Positions 7,426 through 16,832 of a stretch of DNA of 64,000 nucleotides are shown here, in pieces; position 1 is the stretch's first letter; the number at the start of each line of letters is the position of its first letter. Source of the DNA: Mycobacterium gastri. GTDB lineage: Bacteria > Actinomycetota > Actinomycetes > Mycobacteriales > Mycobacteriaceae. Where the stretch lies: positions 18,726 to 82,725 of the forward strand of contig NZ_LQOX01000082.1 in the NCBI RefSeq assembly GCF_002102175.1, given 5' to 3'. The notes under the pieces are model-generated. The model saw only the letters and a list, made by a program, of their open reading frames with translations. It made no database searches and was not told the DNA's origin. A program made the translations under genes and the position numbers.

Positions 7426-8627
7426 ACCCCCTCGAAGGCATCCGCGTCCTGGAAGTCGCCATGTACGGGTTCGTCCCGTCGGCCGGCGCGGTGCTCGCCG
7501 AATGGGGAGCCGACGTAGTCAAAGTCGAGCACGCGGTGACCGGCGACCCGCAGCGCGGCCTGCGGCAGACCGGCATGCTGCGGGTGGAGGGCGACCCCAA
7601 CCCCAACATCGAGCACGCCAACCGTGGCAAACGCAGCATCGGCCTGGACATGTCGGTGCCCGAGGGCAAAGAAGTGCTCTACGAATTGGCCCGCCGCTCC
7701 GACGTATTCCTGACCAGCTTCCTGCCCGACGCACGACAGAAGTTCGGCATCGATGTCGACGACATCCGGGCGGTGAACCCGTCGATCATCTACGCCCGTG
7801 GCAGCGCGCTCGGCCCGCGCGGCGACGAAGCGACTAAAGGCGGCTACGACATGACCGCATTCTGGTGCCGGGCCGGAACCGCCGCCACCATCACTCCGAT
7901 GGGCTATGCGGGCATGATCAACCCGCCCGGGCCGGCCTATGGCGACACCATCTCGGGCACCAACCTCGCCGGTGGCATCGCGGCCGCGTTGCTCAAGCGG
8001 GAGCGCACCGGGGAACCGTCCGTTGTGGACGTGTCGTTGCTGGGCAGTGGATTCTGGTCGCTGGGCCACACCGTGGCGTTGACAAGGCATTTGGGTCAGC
8101 CAATGCAGGCGCCGCCGCCCGGTGTGCACGGCGCGCCCAACAACCCGTTGGTGGGGCTGTATACGACATCCGATGGCCGTTACATCTCGTTGGTGATGAT
8201 GCAGCCCACCAAGTTCTGGGCCGACGTGTGCCGGCACATCGACCGGCCCGAATTGGCCGACGATCCTCGCTTCGCGACCGTCGAGAGCATCGCCGCCAAT
8301 ACCGCAGATGCCGTCGAGATCTTGACCAAAGTGATCGCAACACGCACGCTTGCCGAGTGGAGCGAACGCTTTGCGACGCTCGCGGGACCATGGGCGCCGG
8401 TGCAGGACACCCTGCAAGCGGCCGACGACGCGCAAATCCGGGCGAACGAATATCTGGTGCGCGCAGGCCAACTCGAGCTGGTCGCCAACCCGGTGCAGTT
8501 CGATGTCACCGCACCCCATACCGGGCCGGCGCCCGGATTCGCCGAGCAGACCGACGAGATCTTGTTGGAGCTCGGTCTGGACTGGGATCGCATCATCGAA
8601 CTCAAAACGGCCGGCGCCGTCACCTGA
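7422..8627 (+). CDS. CaiB/BaiF family (type III) CoA-transferase
   Basis: This 401-residue family III CoA-transferase starts NPLEGIRVLEVAMYGFVPSA and includes EWGADVVKVEH, NRGKRSIGLDM and GPWAPVQ, all typical of formyl-CoA transferase, carnitine CoA-transferase and alpha-methylacyl-CoA racemase relatives. The usual catalytic Asp position follows in the DMTAFWCRAG region. It is translationally coupled to the aldehyde dehydrogenase (ATGA), so a likely role is loading CoA onto the carboxylate made by that enzyme, ready for the FadE pair. Racemase activity on a branched acyl-CoA is an alternative. Confidence 0.9.
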   Translation: MNPLEGIRVLEVAMYGFVPSAGAVLAEWGADVVKVEHAVTGDPQRGLRQTGMLRVEGDPNPNIEHANRGKRSIGLDMSVPEGKEVLYELARRSDVFLTSFLPDARQKFGIDVDDIRAVNPSIIYARGSALGPRGDEATKGGYDMTAFWCRAGTAATITPMGYAGMINPPGPAYGDTISGTNLAGGIAAALLKRERTGEPSVVDVSLLGSGFWSLGHTVALTRHLGQPMQAPPPGVHGAPNNPLVGLYTTSDGRYISLVMMQPTKFWADVCRHIDRPELADDPRFATVESIAANTADAVEILTKVIATRTLAEWSERFATLAGPWAPVQDTLQAADDAQIRANEYLVRAGQLELVANPVQFDVTAPHTGPAPGFAEQTDEILLELGLDWDRIIELKTAGAVT

Positions 8628-8952
8628 GACCCACATGAGACCCGATCCCGTGATGCGCAATGCCCCCGTTGTCGAAACCCTCGCAGCCGGTCTGCTTCGC
8701 CGGATAACGGTTACGGGTTTCCGGTTACACCCGGGCGCAGCATGAGCCATAATCGCCAAGGCTGCGAGACGTGGGGGTCGGCATTGCTTGCAAGTGCCAG
8801 CTCACGCGACGGAACGGAGGACTGGCGTGGGGGCGGTAGCCGCTCTGCACGACGAACCTTCGCCCTCTGGGGGCAAACGATGATCGTCGCTGCCCGAGTC
8901 GGCTTGGCGCGCAGCATAATCGGCCACATCGCGCCGGAAGGGTGTTGGGCCG
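8628..8952. other. Intergenic region before the mce operon
   Basis: No credible gene is present in these 325 bases. Two direct copies of CGGTTAC, 14 bases apart (8708-8714 and 8722-8728), are the only patterned element seen. They may belong to the promoter of the yrbE-mce operon. The operators seen elsewhere in the island were not found here. Confidence 0.5.
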
Positions 8953-9759
8953 ATGGCGAGTAGGGGGGCGGATCGCTGGTCGCCGGGCATCACGTTTGGG
9001 CGCGGGTCCAAACCCATGCAGGCGGTCGGGGGGCTGTTCGCGATGTCGGCGGATGCCATCAAGTTCGTGTTCCGGCGGCCCTTCCAGTGGCGGGAGTTCC
9101 TGGAGCAGTCGTGGTTCGTCGCGCGCGTCTCGATGGCGCCGACGTTGCTGGTGGCCATCCCGTTCACCGTCCTGGTCAGTTTCACCCTCAACATTCTGCT
9201 GCGGGAACTGGGCGCGGCCGACTTGTCCGGTGCCGGGGCCGCTTTCGGTGCGGTCACCCAAGTCGGTCCGCTGGTGACCGTGTTGATCGTCGCCGGCGCG
9301 GGCGCGACGGCGATGTGCGCCGACCTTGGTTCGCGAACGATCCGTGAGGAGATCGACGCGATGGAGGTACTGGGTATCAACCCGGTGCAGCGCTTGGTGA
9401 CCCCACGCATGCTGGCCTCTGGGTTGGTGGCTTTGTTGTTGAACAGTCTCGTCGTCATCATCGGCATCCTGGGCGGCTACGTCTTTTCGGTGTTCGTCCA
9501 AGACGTCAACCCCGGTGCGTTCGCCGCCGGCATCACGTTGTTGACCGGGGTGCCTGAGGTGATCATTTCCTGTGTCAAGGCAGCACTTTTCGGCCTGATC
9601 GCCGGTCTGGTTGCGTGCTACCGGGGGCTGACGGTATCCGGCGGGGGCGCCAAGGCCGTCGGAAACGCCGTCAACGAGACCGTGGTGTACGCGTTTATGT
9701 CGTTGTTCGTCGTGAACGTGGTTGTCACCGCTATCGGCATCCGCATGTCAACCAAATAA
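8953..9759 (+). CDS. YrbEA, MlaE-type permease of the Mce transporter
   Basis: This 268-residue integral membrane protein of the MlaE/YrbE family has the conserved GAGATAMCADLGSRTIREEIDAMEVLGINPVQRLV region (ligand and ATPase contact, EEID...MGI-type box) and about five hydrophobic segments. With the next permease it forms the inner-membrane channel of an ABC-like lipid importer, usually driven by the shared ATPase MceG, which is not in this window. It is the first gene of an eight-gene operon. The ATG start follows GGAAGG at a slightly long spacing. Confidence 0.95.
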   Translation: MASRGADRWSPGITFGRGSKPMQAVGGLFAMSADAIKFVFRRPFQWREFLEQSWFVARVSMAPTLLVAIPFTVLVSFTLNILLRELGAADLSGAGAAFGAVTQVGPLVTVLIVAGAGATAMCADLGSRTIREEIDAMEVLGINPVQRLVTPRMLASGLVALLLNSLVVIIGILGGYVFSVFVQDVNPGAFAAGITLLTGVPEVIISCVKAALFGLIAGLVACYRGLTVSGGGAKAVGNAVNETVVYAFMSLFVVNVVVTAIGIRMSTK

Positions 9760-9784
9760 CGCAAGGGAGGCCTAGGCACACGCT

Positions 9785-10630
9785 GTGACACTGCGAGCAG
9801 CCTATCCGCGACTGACGCGACAACTGCAGAAACCGGTCGGCACGTTGAGCCGCATCGGCGATCACACGTTGTTCTACGGCAAGGCGCTGGCCGGCGCTCC
9901 GTTCGCGGCCACCCACTACCGGCGGGAAATCATTCGTCTCGTCGCCGAAATCAGCATGGGCGCGGGGACTTTGGCGATGATCGGCGGGACCCTGGTGATC
10001 GTCGGGTTCTTGACGCTGGCCGCGGGAGGCACGCTGGCTGTCCAGGGCTACAGCTCGCTGGGCAACATCGGCATCGAAGCGCTGACCGGATTCCTGGCCG
10101 CTTTCATCAACGTTCGCATTTCGGCACCGGTGGTGGCGGGAATTGGGCTGGCCGCCACCTTCGGCGCGGGCGTGACCGCGCAGCTGGGCGCCATGCGGAT
10201 CAACGAAGAGATCGATGCGCTGGAATCGATGGCGATCCGGCCGATTTCATATCTGGTCAGCACCAGGATTGTCGCCGGGATGCTGGCGATCACCCCGCTG
10301 TATTCCATCGCCGTCATCCTGTCCTTCCTCGCCAGCCAATTCGTCACCGTGGTGCTGTTCGGCCAATCCGGCGGCCTCTATCAGCACTACTTCACGACAT
10401 TCCTCAATCCGATCGACCTGTTGTGGTCGTTCCTGCAGGCGGTGCTGATGGCACTGACAATCTTGTTGATCCATACCTATTTCGGTTATTTCGCCTCGGG
10501 CGGACCGGCCGGTGTAGGGGTCGCGACCGGTAACGCGGTACGCACCTCGCTGGTCGTGGTCGTCTCGGTGACACTGTTGGTGTCGCTGTCCATCTACGGC
10601 TCCAACGGCAACTTCCACTTGTCGGGCTAG
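9785..10630 (+). CDS. YrbEB, second MlaE-type permease of the Mce transporter
   Basis: This 281-residue MlaE-family permease starts at GTG 9785, 25 bases after yrbEA. Conserved GAGVTAQLGAMRINEEIDALESMAIRPISYLVSTR corresponds to the EEID box seen in the first permease, followed by hydrophobic segments through the C-terminus. It pairs with YrbEA as the transmembrane part of the Mce importer. The order yrbEA-yrbEB-mceA-F is the standard one in mycobacteria. Confidence 0.95.
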   Translation: MTLRAAYPRLTRQLQKPVGTLSRIGDHTLFYGKALAGAPFAATHYRREIIRLVAEISMGAGTLAMIGGTLVIVGFLTLAAGGTLAVQGYSSLGNIGIEALTGFLAAFINVRISAPVVAGIGLAATFGAGVTAQLGAMRINEEIDALESMAIRPISYLVSTRIVAGMLAITPLYSIAVILSFLASQFVTVVLFGQSGGLYQHYFTTFLNPIDLLWSFLQAVLMALTILLIHTYFGYFASGGPAGVGVATGNAVRTSLVVVVSVTLLVSLSIYGSNGNFHLSG

Positions 10631-10641
10631 GGGATACGACA

Positions 10642-11919
10642 GTGACGCACAACCTCGGGCCGGGTCCCATTCACCGCTCGGAAACCGCCAGCGCCGCAAG
10701 GCCGGTCGCGGCGTCACCGGGTCGGCACTTCGGGGTTCGGTCCTACGTGCGTCCCTTGGCCGGTTTGGCAACCGTCGTCGTGGTCGCCGGCATCGCCGCC
10801 GTAGCGGTGGGTTTGTTCCGGGGCTCTTTCACCGAGAGCGTGCCGGTGACCGTGGTTTCGCCGCGAGCCGGCCTGGTGATGAACCCCGACGCCAAGGTGA
10901 AGATGCGCGGGGTAGAGGTCGGCAAGGTCGCCTCGATCGAATCCCGGCCGGACGGGAAAGCGGTTCTGCACCTGGCCATGCAGCCGTCGCAGATGCGTCT
11001 GATTCCGTCCAACGTTCTCGTTGACATCGCGTCGACAACCGTCTTCGGCGCGAAGTTCGTCGAGCTGGTGCCGCCCGATGATCCGTCGCCGCGGCCGCTG
11101 CGCCCCGGTGCGGTGCTCGAAGGCCAACACGTCACCGTCGAAATCAACACCGTATTCCAGCAACTCACCTCGGTGCTGAACTCCATCGATCCCGCCAAAC
11201 TGAACGAAACCCTTGGCGCCATCGCGTCGGCGGTGAACGGCCGCGGTCACGAGATCGGGCAGATGTTGTCCGATCTCGATCACTTCCTGGCCACCCAGGA
11301 CCCGGGTCTTCCCGCGCTCCGACACGACCTCGAGGCCCTGCCCGCGGTCAGCAACGCCTACGCCGACGCCTCCCAAGACCTTGTCACCACGGCCGACAAC
11401 GCCATCCGGATCAGCAAGACGATTGTCGACGAGCAACGAAACCTGGACGCCTTCTTGATCAGCTCGATCGGTCTGGCCGATATGGGCAACGAAGTGATAG
11501 GCGGCAACCGGCAAGCGCTCACCGATGTCCTGCACCTGCTGGTGCCGACGACGAATCTGACCAACGAATATCACCAGGCGCTGTACTGCGGTCTGGCCGG
11601 GTCGTTGGTGAATCTGCACGCGCCGCCGCTACCCACCCCCGGGGTGTTGGTGTTGGTCGGTTTCGAGTGGGGGGCCGAACGATATCGCTATCCGGCCAAC
11701 TTGCCGAAGGTGGCCGCGACCGGTGGCCCCCAATGCTGGGAGCTTCCGGTGGTGCCCTTCGACGTGGCTCCACCGTTCGTGGTCGCCGACGTCGGCGCCA
11801 ACCCCTGGCAGTACGGAAACCCGCATCTGCTGCTGAATTCGGATGCCCTCAAACAGCTGCTGTACGGGCCGCTCGACGGGCCGCCGCGCAACACCATGCA
11901 GATTGGGCAGCCCGGATGA
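10642..11919 (+). CDS. mceA: MceA, Mce-family lipid-binding protein
   Basis: This 425-residue protein starts at GTG 10642, 11 bases after yrbEB. A single N-terminal membrane segment (around residues 35-57) precedes the Mce/MlaD domain, seen as VKMRGVEVGKVASIESRPDG and FGAKFVELVPP. A long helical region follows, with repeated V-N-G-R-G and L-P-A-L-R-H-D-L motifs. Mce subunits A-F form a hetero-hexameric tunnel that carries lipids from the outer layers to the YrbE permease. The stop overlaps the mceB start (ATGA). Confidence 0.95.
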   Translation: MTHNLGPGPIHRSETASAARPVAASPGRHFGVRSYVRPLAGLATVVVVAGIAAVAVGLFRGSFTESVPVTVVSPRAGLVMNPDAKVKMRGVEVGKVASIESRPDGKAVLHLAMQPSQMRLIPSNVLVDIASTTVFGAKFVELVPPDDPSPRPLRPGAVLEGQHVTVEINTVFQQLTSVLNSIDPAKLNETLGAIASAVNGRGHEIGQMLSDLDHFLATQDPGLPALRHDLEALPAVSNAYADASQDLVTTADNAIRISKTIVDEQRNLDAFLISSIGLADMGNEVIGGNRQALTDVLHLLVPTTNLTNEYHQALYCGLAGSLVNLHAPPLPTPGVLVLVGFEWGAERYRYPANLPKVAATGGPQCWELPVVPFDVAPPFVVADVGANPWQYGNPHLLLNSDALKQLLYGPLDGPPRNTMQIGQPG

Positions 11920-12956
11920 GCAGCTCACGCCCGATGATCATCAAGTTCGGCATCTTCGCCGTGATCATGGCGGTGCTGACGGTGTTCTTGTTCTTCATTT
12001 TCGGTCAGTACCGCACCGGTTCGACAAATGGCTATTCCGCCGTCTTCAACGATGTCTCGCGACTCAAGGCCGGACAGACGGTACGCGTGGCGGGCATCCG
12101 GGTGGGCACCGTCAACAGCGTCACGCTACTGCCTGACAAAAGGGTGCGGGTGAAGTTCGACGCCGATCGCAGCGTCGTGCTCACCACCGGCACCCGGGCC
12201 GTCGTTCGCTACCTCAACCTGGTCGGCGACCGCTATCTCGAACTCGTCGACGGTCCCGGATCCACCAAGGTGCTGCCCGCCGGCGGTGAGATTCCGCTGG
12301 ACCGGACGGCGCCCGCACTGGACCTCGATCTGCTGCTGGGTGGCCTGAAACCGGTTATCCAGGGCCTGAATCCGCAAGACGTCAACGCGCTCACCGCGTC
12401 GCTGGTACAGGTGTTCCAGGGCGAGGGCGGCACGCTGCAGTCGTTGCTGTCGAAAACGTCGTCGTTCTCCAATACGTTGGCCGACAACAACGAAACCGTC
12501 CAGCAATTGATCGACAACCTCAACACGGTGGTCGCCACGTTGGACAAGGACGGCGACAAATTCTCCACCGCGCTGGATCGACTGCAGCGGCTCGTCAGCG
12601 CGTTCTCCGACGATCGCAATACCATCGGCACCGCGATCGACGCCCTGGACCGGGGAACCGCATCGATCGCGGATCTGCTCACCCGGGCCCGGCCACCGCT
12701 GGCCGGCACGGTAGATCAGCTCAACCGGTTGGCGCCGCTGCTTGACGAGGACAAGGACAAGATCGACGTTTCGTTGGCGAAGCTGCCCAACAACTACCGC
12801 AAGCTGGTACGACTGGGCTCCTACGGCGCCTGGATTCCGTACTACCTCTGCGAGCTGAGCCTTCGGGTCTCCGACCTGCAGTACCGGACCGTGGTATCGC
12901 CCATCTACCGCCAAGAAGGCGGGCGGTGCGCGGAGCCCGATGAGGGAGACCGATGA
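11916..12956 (+). CDS. mceB: MceB, Mce-family lipid-binding protein
   Basis: I chose the ATG at 11916, which overlaps the mceA stop and gives 346 residues beginning MSSSRPMIIKFGIFAVIMAV with a membrane anchor right at the N-terminus. The MlaD-type domain shows LKAGQTVRVAGIRVGTVNSV and RYLNLVGDRYLELVDG. The helical tunnel part and a C-terminal segment with paired cysteines (Y-Y-L-C-E, G-G-R-C-A-E) follow. It is one of six different subunits of the Mce hexamer. Its stop overlaps the mceC start (ATGA). Confidence 0.95.
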   Translation: MSSSRPMIIKFGIFAVIMAVLTVFLFFIFGQYRTGSTNGYSAVFNDVSRLKAGQTVRVAGIRVGTVNSVTLLPDKRVRVKFDADRSVVLTTGTRAVVRYLNLVGDRYLELVDGPGSTKVLPAGGEIPLDRTAPALDLDLLLGGLKPVIQGLNPQDVNALTASLVQVFQGEGGTLQSLLSKTSSFSNTLADNNETVQQLIDNLNTVVATLDKDGDKFSTALDRLQRLVSAFSDDRNTIGTAIDALDRGTASIADLLTRARPPLAGTVDQLNRLAPLLDEDKDKIDVSLAKLPNNYRKLVRLGSYGAWIPYYLCELSLRVSDLQYRTVVSPIYRQEGGRCAEPDEGDR

Positions 12957-14074
12957 ACAAGTACCGCGGCGCCGGTCTGGTTCGGGCCGGATTCATCGGC
13001 ACCGTGCTGGTGATCATGGTCATCGCGGTCGGACTGTCGCCCGAGCAGCTGATTCAGCGGGCCACCGCCGTCAGGTACCAGGCGGTGTTCTCTGAAGCCG
13101 GTGGCCTGGCACAGGGCAACGACGTGACGATATCGGGGATGAAGGTCGGCTCGGTCTCGGATGTGGCCTTGCACAACGGCGACGCCGTGGTGACGTTCAA
13201 CATCAAGGGCTCGGTGCTCCTCGGGTCGGACACCACCGCACACATCAGGACGGGTTCGCTGCTGGGCCAGCGGGTGCTCACCCTGGAATCGGCGGGCAGC
13301 GGCAAGCTGCATCCCATGGACGTGATACCGATTTCACGCACGTCCTCGCCGTACTCGCTCAGCGAAGCCCTCAGCGATCTCGCCACCGATGTCGCCGGCA
13401 CCAATACCGATACGCTCAACCAGTCGCTGGACACGCTGTCTACAACGCTTGACCAGATCGCCCCGCAATTGGGTCCGGCCTTCGACGGGGTGACCCGGCT
13501 GTCGCAAACCCTCAACGGCCGCAACAAGTCACTGCGCGACCTCTTACAAGGCGCCGCCGATGTCACCAAGATCCTTTCGCAACGCAGCGCGCAGGTGAAC
13601 ACGCTGATCCTTGACGCCAACAGCCTGCTGTCCGTCCTGGTGGCCCGCCGCCAGGAGATCGTGCAACTGCTGGCCAATACCTCCGCGGTGGCCAAACAGC
13701 TGACCGGATTGGTGCACGATAACGAAAGCGAGTTGGCGCCGACGTTGACGAGGCTGAATTCGGTGATCGCCATGCTGGAGAAGAACCGCGACAATCTCTC
13801 GCAGGCGCTGCCGGGGCTGGCCAAGTATCAGCTCACCCAGGGCGAGGCCATTTCCAACGGGTTCTACTACACCGCGTTCGTCCCGAACTTCTTGGTAATG
13901 GAGATCTTTCAGCCGTTTTTCGACTACTTCTTCGGCTTCCGAGCCTACGGAGCGCCCGGCCAGCCGCCGGACACCGCCGGTCCGCGAGCACTGATCCCCT
14001 TCCCCTCCAACGCCATTCCACCGTGCCCCGACTGCCGGGTGCCCGGACTTCCGCCTTTCCCCGGAGGGTCGTGA
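12953..14074 (+). CDS. mceC: MceC, Mce-family lipid-binding protein
   Basis: This 373-residue protein has an N-terminal membrane segment (GLVRAGFIGTVLVIMVIAVG). Its MlaD domain contains AQGNDVTISGMKVGSVSDVA and GSLLGQRVLTLES, followed by a long coiled helical region. A Pro-rich tail ends in a paired-Cys motif (I-P-P-C-P-D-C-R). It is translationally coupled on both sides and is part of the Mce tunnel in the cell envelope. Confidence 0.95.
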   Translation: MNKYRGAGLVRAGFIGTVLVIMVIAVGLSPEQLIQRATAVRYQAVFSEAGGLAQGNDVTISGMKVGSVSDVALHNGDAVVTFNIKGSVLLGSDTTAHIRTGSLLGQRVLTLESAGSGKLHPMDVIPISRTSSPYSLSEALSDLATDVAGTNTDTLNQSLDTLSTTLDQIAPQLGPAFDGVTRLSQTLNGRNKSLRDLLQGAADVTKILSQRSAQVNTLILDANSLLSVLVARRQEIVQLLANTSAVAKQLTGLVHDNESELAPTLTRLNSVIAMLEKNRDNLSQALPGLAKYQLTQGEAISNGFYYTAFVPNFLVMEIFQPFFDYFFGFRAYGAPGQPPDTAGPRALIPFPSNAIPPCPDCRVPGLPPFPGGS

Positions 14075-15471
14075 TGATCACCCGCACCATGCTTCGGGCC
14101 GGGCTGGCGATCATGCTGGTAGCGCTGGTCGTCGTCGGCACCGCTGTGGCCGTTCGCAATACGTTCTTCCGCCCGAAGACGATCACCGCCTACTTCACCA
14201 AGACCACCGCGATCTACCCGGGCGACGACGTGCGGGTCTCGGGTATCAAGGTCGGCACCATCACCGCCATCCATCCGGAGGGGCTCACCGCCAAGATGGT
14301 CATGCACGTCGACCACGACGTCCCCATTCCGGCGGATGCCAAGGCGGTGATCGTCGCCCAGAATCTGGTCGCGGCCCGCTATGTCCAACTCACCCCGGCA
14401 TACCGGTCCAGCGGTCCCACCATGCCCGACGGTGCGGTGATACCGCGCGAGCGGACCGCGATACCCGTCGAGTGGGACGAGGTCAAAGACCAATTAATGC
14501 GGCTGGCAACGGAATTGGGCCCCAACAGCAAGGTCTCGACACCCTCGGTGGCGCGTTTCATCGATAGCGCCGCCAACGCGCTGGGCGGCAATGGCGACAA
14601 GCTTCGGCAGACCCTGGCCGAACTGTCCGGGGTGGGGCGGATTTTGGCCGACGGCAGCGGCAACATCGTTGACATCATCAAGAATCTGCAGACCTTCATC
14701 AAGGTGCTTCGTGACAGCAACCAACAACTGGTGGTGTTCAACAACCAGCTGGCCACGCTGACCAGTGTGCTTGACGACAACAAATCCGATTTGGACGCCG
14801 CGCTCACCGATTTGGCGGGCGCCGTCGGTGAGGTGGAACGGTTTATCGCGCAAACCCGTGATCCGACCTCCGAGCAGATCGTGCGACTGGCCGACCTGAC
14901 CCAGATCCTGGTCGACAACAAGATGGCTCTGAAGAACATCCTGCATGTAACCCCGAACGCACTCGCCAACGCCTACAACGACTATGAACCCGACATGGGG
15001 GCAATCCGCGGGGCGTTCACGGTCAACAACACGGCCAATTCGGTGAACCTGTACTGCTCGCAGCTCGGGGCCATCGAGAACGTCACCTCCGTCGAATCCG
15101 GCAAGCTGTGCGGGCTGTACCTCAGCCCGGCACTGCGAGTGTTCAACCCGCTGTTGCTGTTCAACTGGAACTATCTCCCTATTCCGATCAACCCGATCCT
15201 GGCGTCGTCGGCGGACCCGCAGAACATCGTCTACACCGAGCCGCGGCTGGCGCCCGGCGGTGAGGGCCCCAAGCCCGGACCGCCCGAGCTGCCGCCGGCG
15301 GTGTCGGCCTATACCGGACTGCCCGGCGATACGCCGGACTATCCGCCGCCGCCGGGGCCGCCGGCGCGGATACCGGGTGCGGCAATGCCGGAGCCGCCGG
15401 CGCCCACCCGCCCGGGCGAGTCACCGCCGCCGATACCCGGCCTGCTGCCAGCCGAAGGAACGCAGCCGTGA
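14074..15471 (+). CDS. mceD: MceD, Mce-family lipid-binding protein
   Basis: The start is the ATG at 14074, five bases after GGAGGG and overlapping the last base of the mceC stop. A GTG one codon earlier is less well spaced. The 465-residue product has an N-terminal anchor (MLRAGLAIMLVALVVVGTAV), a MlaD domain with YPGDDVRVSGIKVGTITAI, and a helical region. A strongly proline-rich C-terminal tail of about 90 residues (PPP and PxPP runs) is likely unstructured. It is the fourth subunit of the Mce complex and overlaps mceE by four bases. Confidence 0.95.
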   Translation: MITRTMLRAGLAIMLVALVVVGTAVAVRNTFFRPKTITAYFTKTTAIYPGDDVRVSGIKVGTITAIHPEGLTAKMVMHVDHDVPIPADAKAVIVAQNLVAARYVQLTPAYRSSGPTMPDGAVIPRERTAIPVEWDEVKDQLMRLATELGPNSKVSTPSVARFIDSAANALGGNGDKLRQTLAELSGVGRILADGSGNIVDIIKNLQTFIKVLRDSNQQLVVFNNQLATLTSVLDDNKSDLDAALTDLAGAVGEVERFIAQTRDPTSEQIVRLADLTQILVDNKMALKNILHVTPNALANAYNDYEPDMGAIRGAFTVNNTANSVNLYCSQLGAIENVTSVESGKLCGLYLSPALRVFNPLLLFNWNYLPIPINPILASSADPQNIVYTEPRLAPGGEGPKPGPPELPPAVSAYTGLPGDTPDYPPPPGPPARIPGAAMPEPPAPTRPGESPPPIPGLLPAEGTQP

Positions 15472-16832
15472 CCGCCCGGGTGTTGGCCCGCCGCCTGCTG
15501 GTCCTGGGCGCGGCCGTCATGCTGAGTGTGACCGGATGCGCATTCAACGGCCTCAACTCGCTGCCGCTGCCCGGTGCGGTCGGACGTGGCTCGGGTGCCG
15601 ACATCTACCACGTCGAGATCGCCAATGTCGGCACCATGGAGTCGAATTCGCCGGTGATGGTCAACGACGTCGTCGTCGGCAGCATCGGCAGGATGAGGGT
15701 GACCGGCTGGCACGCCGACGTCGAGATCTCGGTGAAGCACGGTGTGGTGATACCCGCCAACGTGATTGCCCGCGTCGGTCAGACGAGTCTGCTGGGATCC
15801 ATGCACCTGGAGCTCAATCCGCCGCAAGGACAGCAGGGCGAAGGCAAGTTACTACCGGCGGCCGAATGCGTCCGGCTGCACCTCGCCCAGCCGCCCTGCG
15901 CCACCGTCCCGCTGGACAAGTCGTCGACGTACCCGTCGACGGAACAGACGTTGTCGTCGCTGTCGGTCGTCATCAACTCGGGCGGCTTCACCCAAATCGG
16001 CGATATCGTGCACAACTTCAACGCGGCCTTGTCCGGCCGGGCAGCCGATGTTCGCGACCTGATCGATCGCCTCGACAGGTTCGTGGGAACGCTCGACCAA
16101 CAGCGTGGCAACATCGTCGCGTCGATCCAGGCACTCAATCGGCTTGCCGGGACGTTCGCCAGCCAGCGCGACATCATCACCCAGGCGCTCTACAAGGTGC
16201 CGCCCGCGCTGGACGTGCTGATCCGCGAGCGGCCGCGGATCACGGCCGCACTGGACAAGCTTCGGGTGTTCAGCGACACCGCCACCAGGCTGGTCAACGA
16301 TGCCGGCAGCGATCTGGTCACCAACCTGAAAAACCTTGAGCCGACCATCAGTGCGCTCGCCGATATCGGGCCGGAACTCGACGCCGCCCTCGCCTACGCG
16401 CCGACGTACCCGTTCACCCAGAACCTCATCGACCGAGCCATCCGGGGTGACTTCGTCAACGGGTTTTTCGTCCTCGACCTGACCAACGCCCGGCTGCGCA
16501 AGGGGCTGTTGCTGGGCACCCACTGGGGACGGTTGGGCGCGGAGCTGGTACCGGCGCCGGGAGACCCCGAGTACCTGCAGTACCAGTACACGCCCGACCC
16601 GCGGAATCCGTCGGCTCCGGGACCGGTGGCGCCGCCGGTCGGTGCGCCGTTGACGCCGACGGCGGCGCCGGGGCCCGCAACCTTCGTACCGCTGCCGCTG
16701 CCGCCGCCGGGCGCGCCGCCGCCGGTGCTGCCGCCACCGCGCCCGCAGCTCGGACCCGCGACACCCGAGTTCGGTCCGCAGGTGCCGGGCACGCCGCCGA
16801 CCGCGACCCAGCCACCGGATGGGGGCGCGTAG
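15468..16832 (+). CDS. mceE: MceE, Mce-family lipoprotein
   Basis: The N-terminus is a lipoprotein signal ending in the lipobox V-T-G-C with Cys24, as expected for the E subunit (LprN type in other mce operons). The MlaD domain has SPVMVNDVVVGSIGRMRVTG and RVGQTSLLGSMHLEL. After the helical region comes a long Pro-rich tail (about 90 residues, many PPP and GPA runs). The start is the GTG at 15468, in an overlap with mceD. It is the lipid-anchored subunit of the Mce hexamer. Confidence 0.95.
   Translation: MTARVLARRLLVLGAAVMLSVTGCAFNGLNSLPLPGAVGRGSGADIYHVEIANVGTMESNSPVMVNDVVVGSIGRMRVTGWHADVEISVKHGVVIPANVIARVGQTSLLGSMHLELNPPQGQQGEGKLLPAAECVRLHLAQPPCATVPLDKSSTYPSTEQTLSSLSVVINSGGFTQIGDIVHNFNAALSGRAADVRDLIDRLDRFVGTLDQQRGNIVASIQALNRLAGTFASQRDIITQALYKVPPALDVLIRERPRITAALDKLRVFSDTATRLVNDAGSDLVTNLKNLEPTISALADIGPELDAALAYAPTYPFTQNLIDRAIRGDFVNGFFVLDLTNARLRKGLLLGTHWGRLGAELVPAPGDPEYLQYQYTPDPRNPSAPGPVAPPVGAPLTPTAAPGPATFVPLPLPPPGAPPPVLPPPRPQLGPATPEFGPQVPGTPPTATQPPDGGA

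Noticed and set aside
8742..8963. 73-codon frame before yrbEA
   Set aside because: The frame overlaps the yrbEA start, has no ribosome site and no plausible product.
13054..13824. 256-codon reverse frame inside mceC
   Set aside because: It is a shadow of the mceC reading frame. The product is Ser/Thr/Arg-rich with no recognisable motif.
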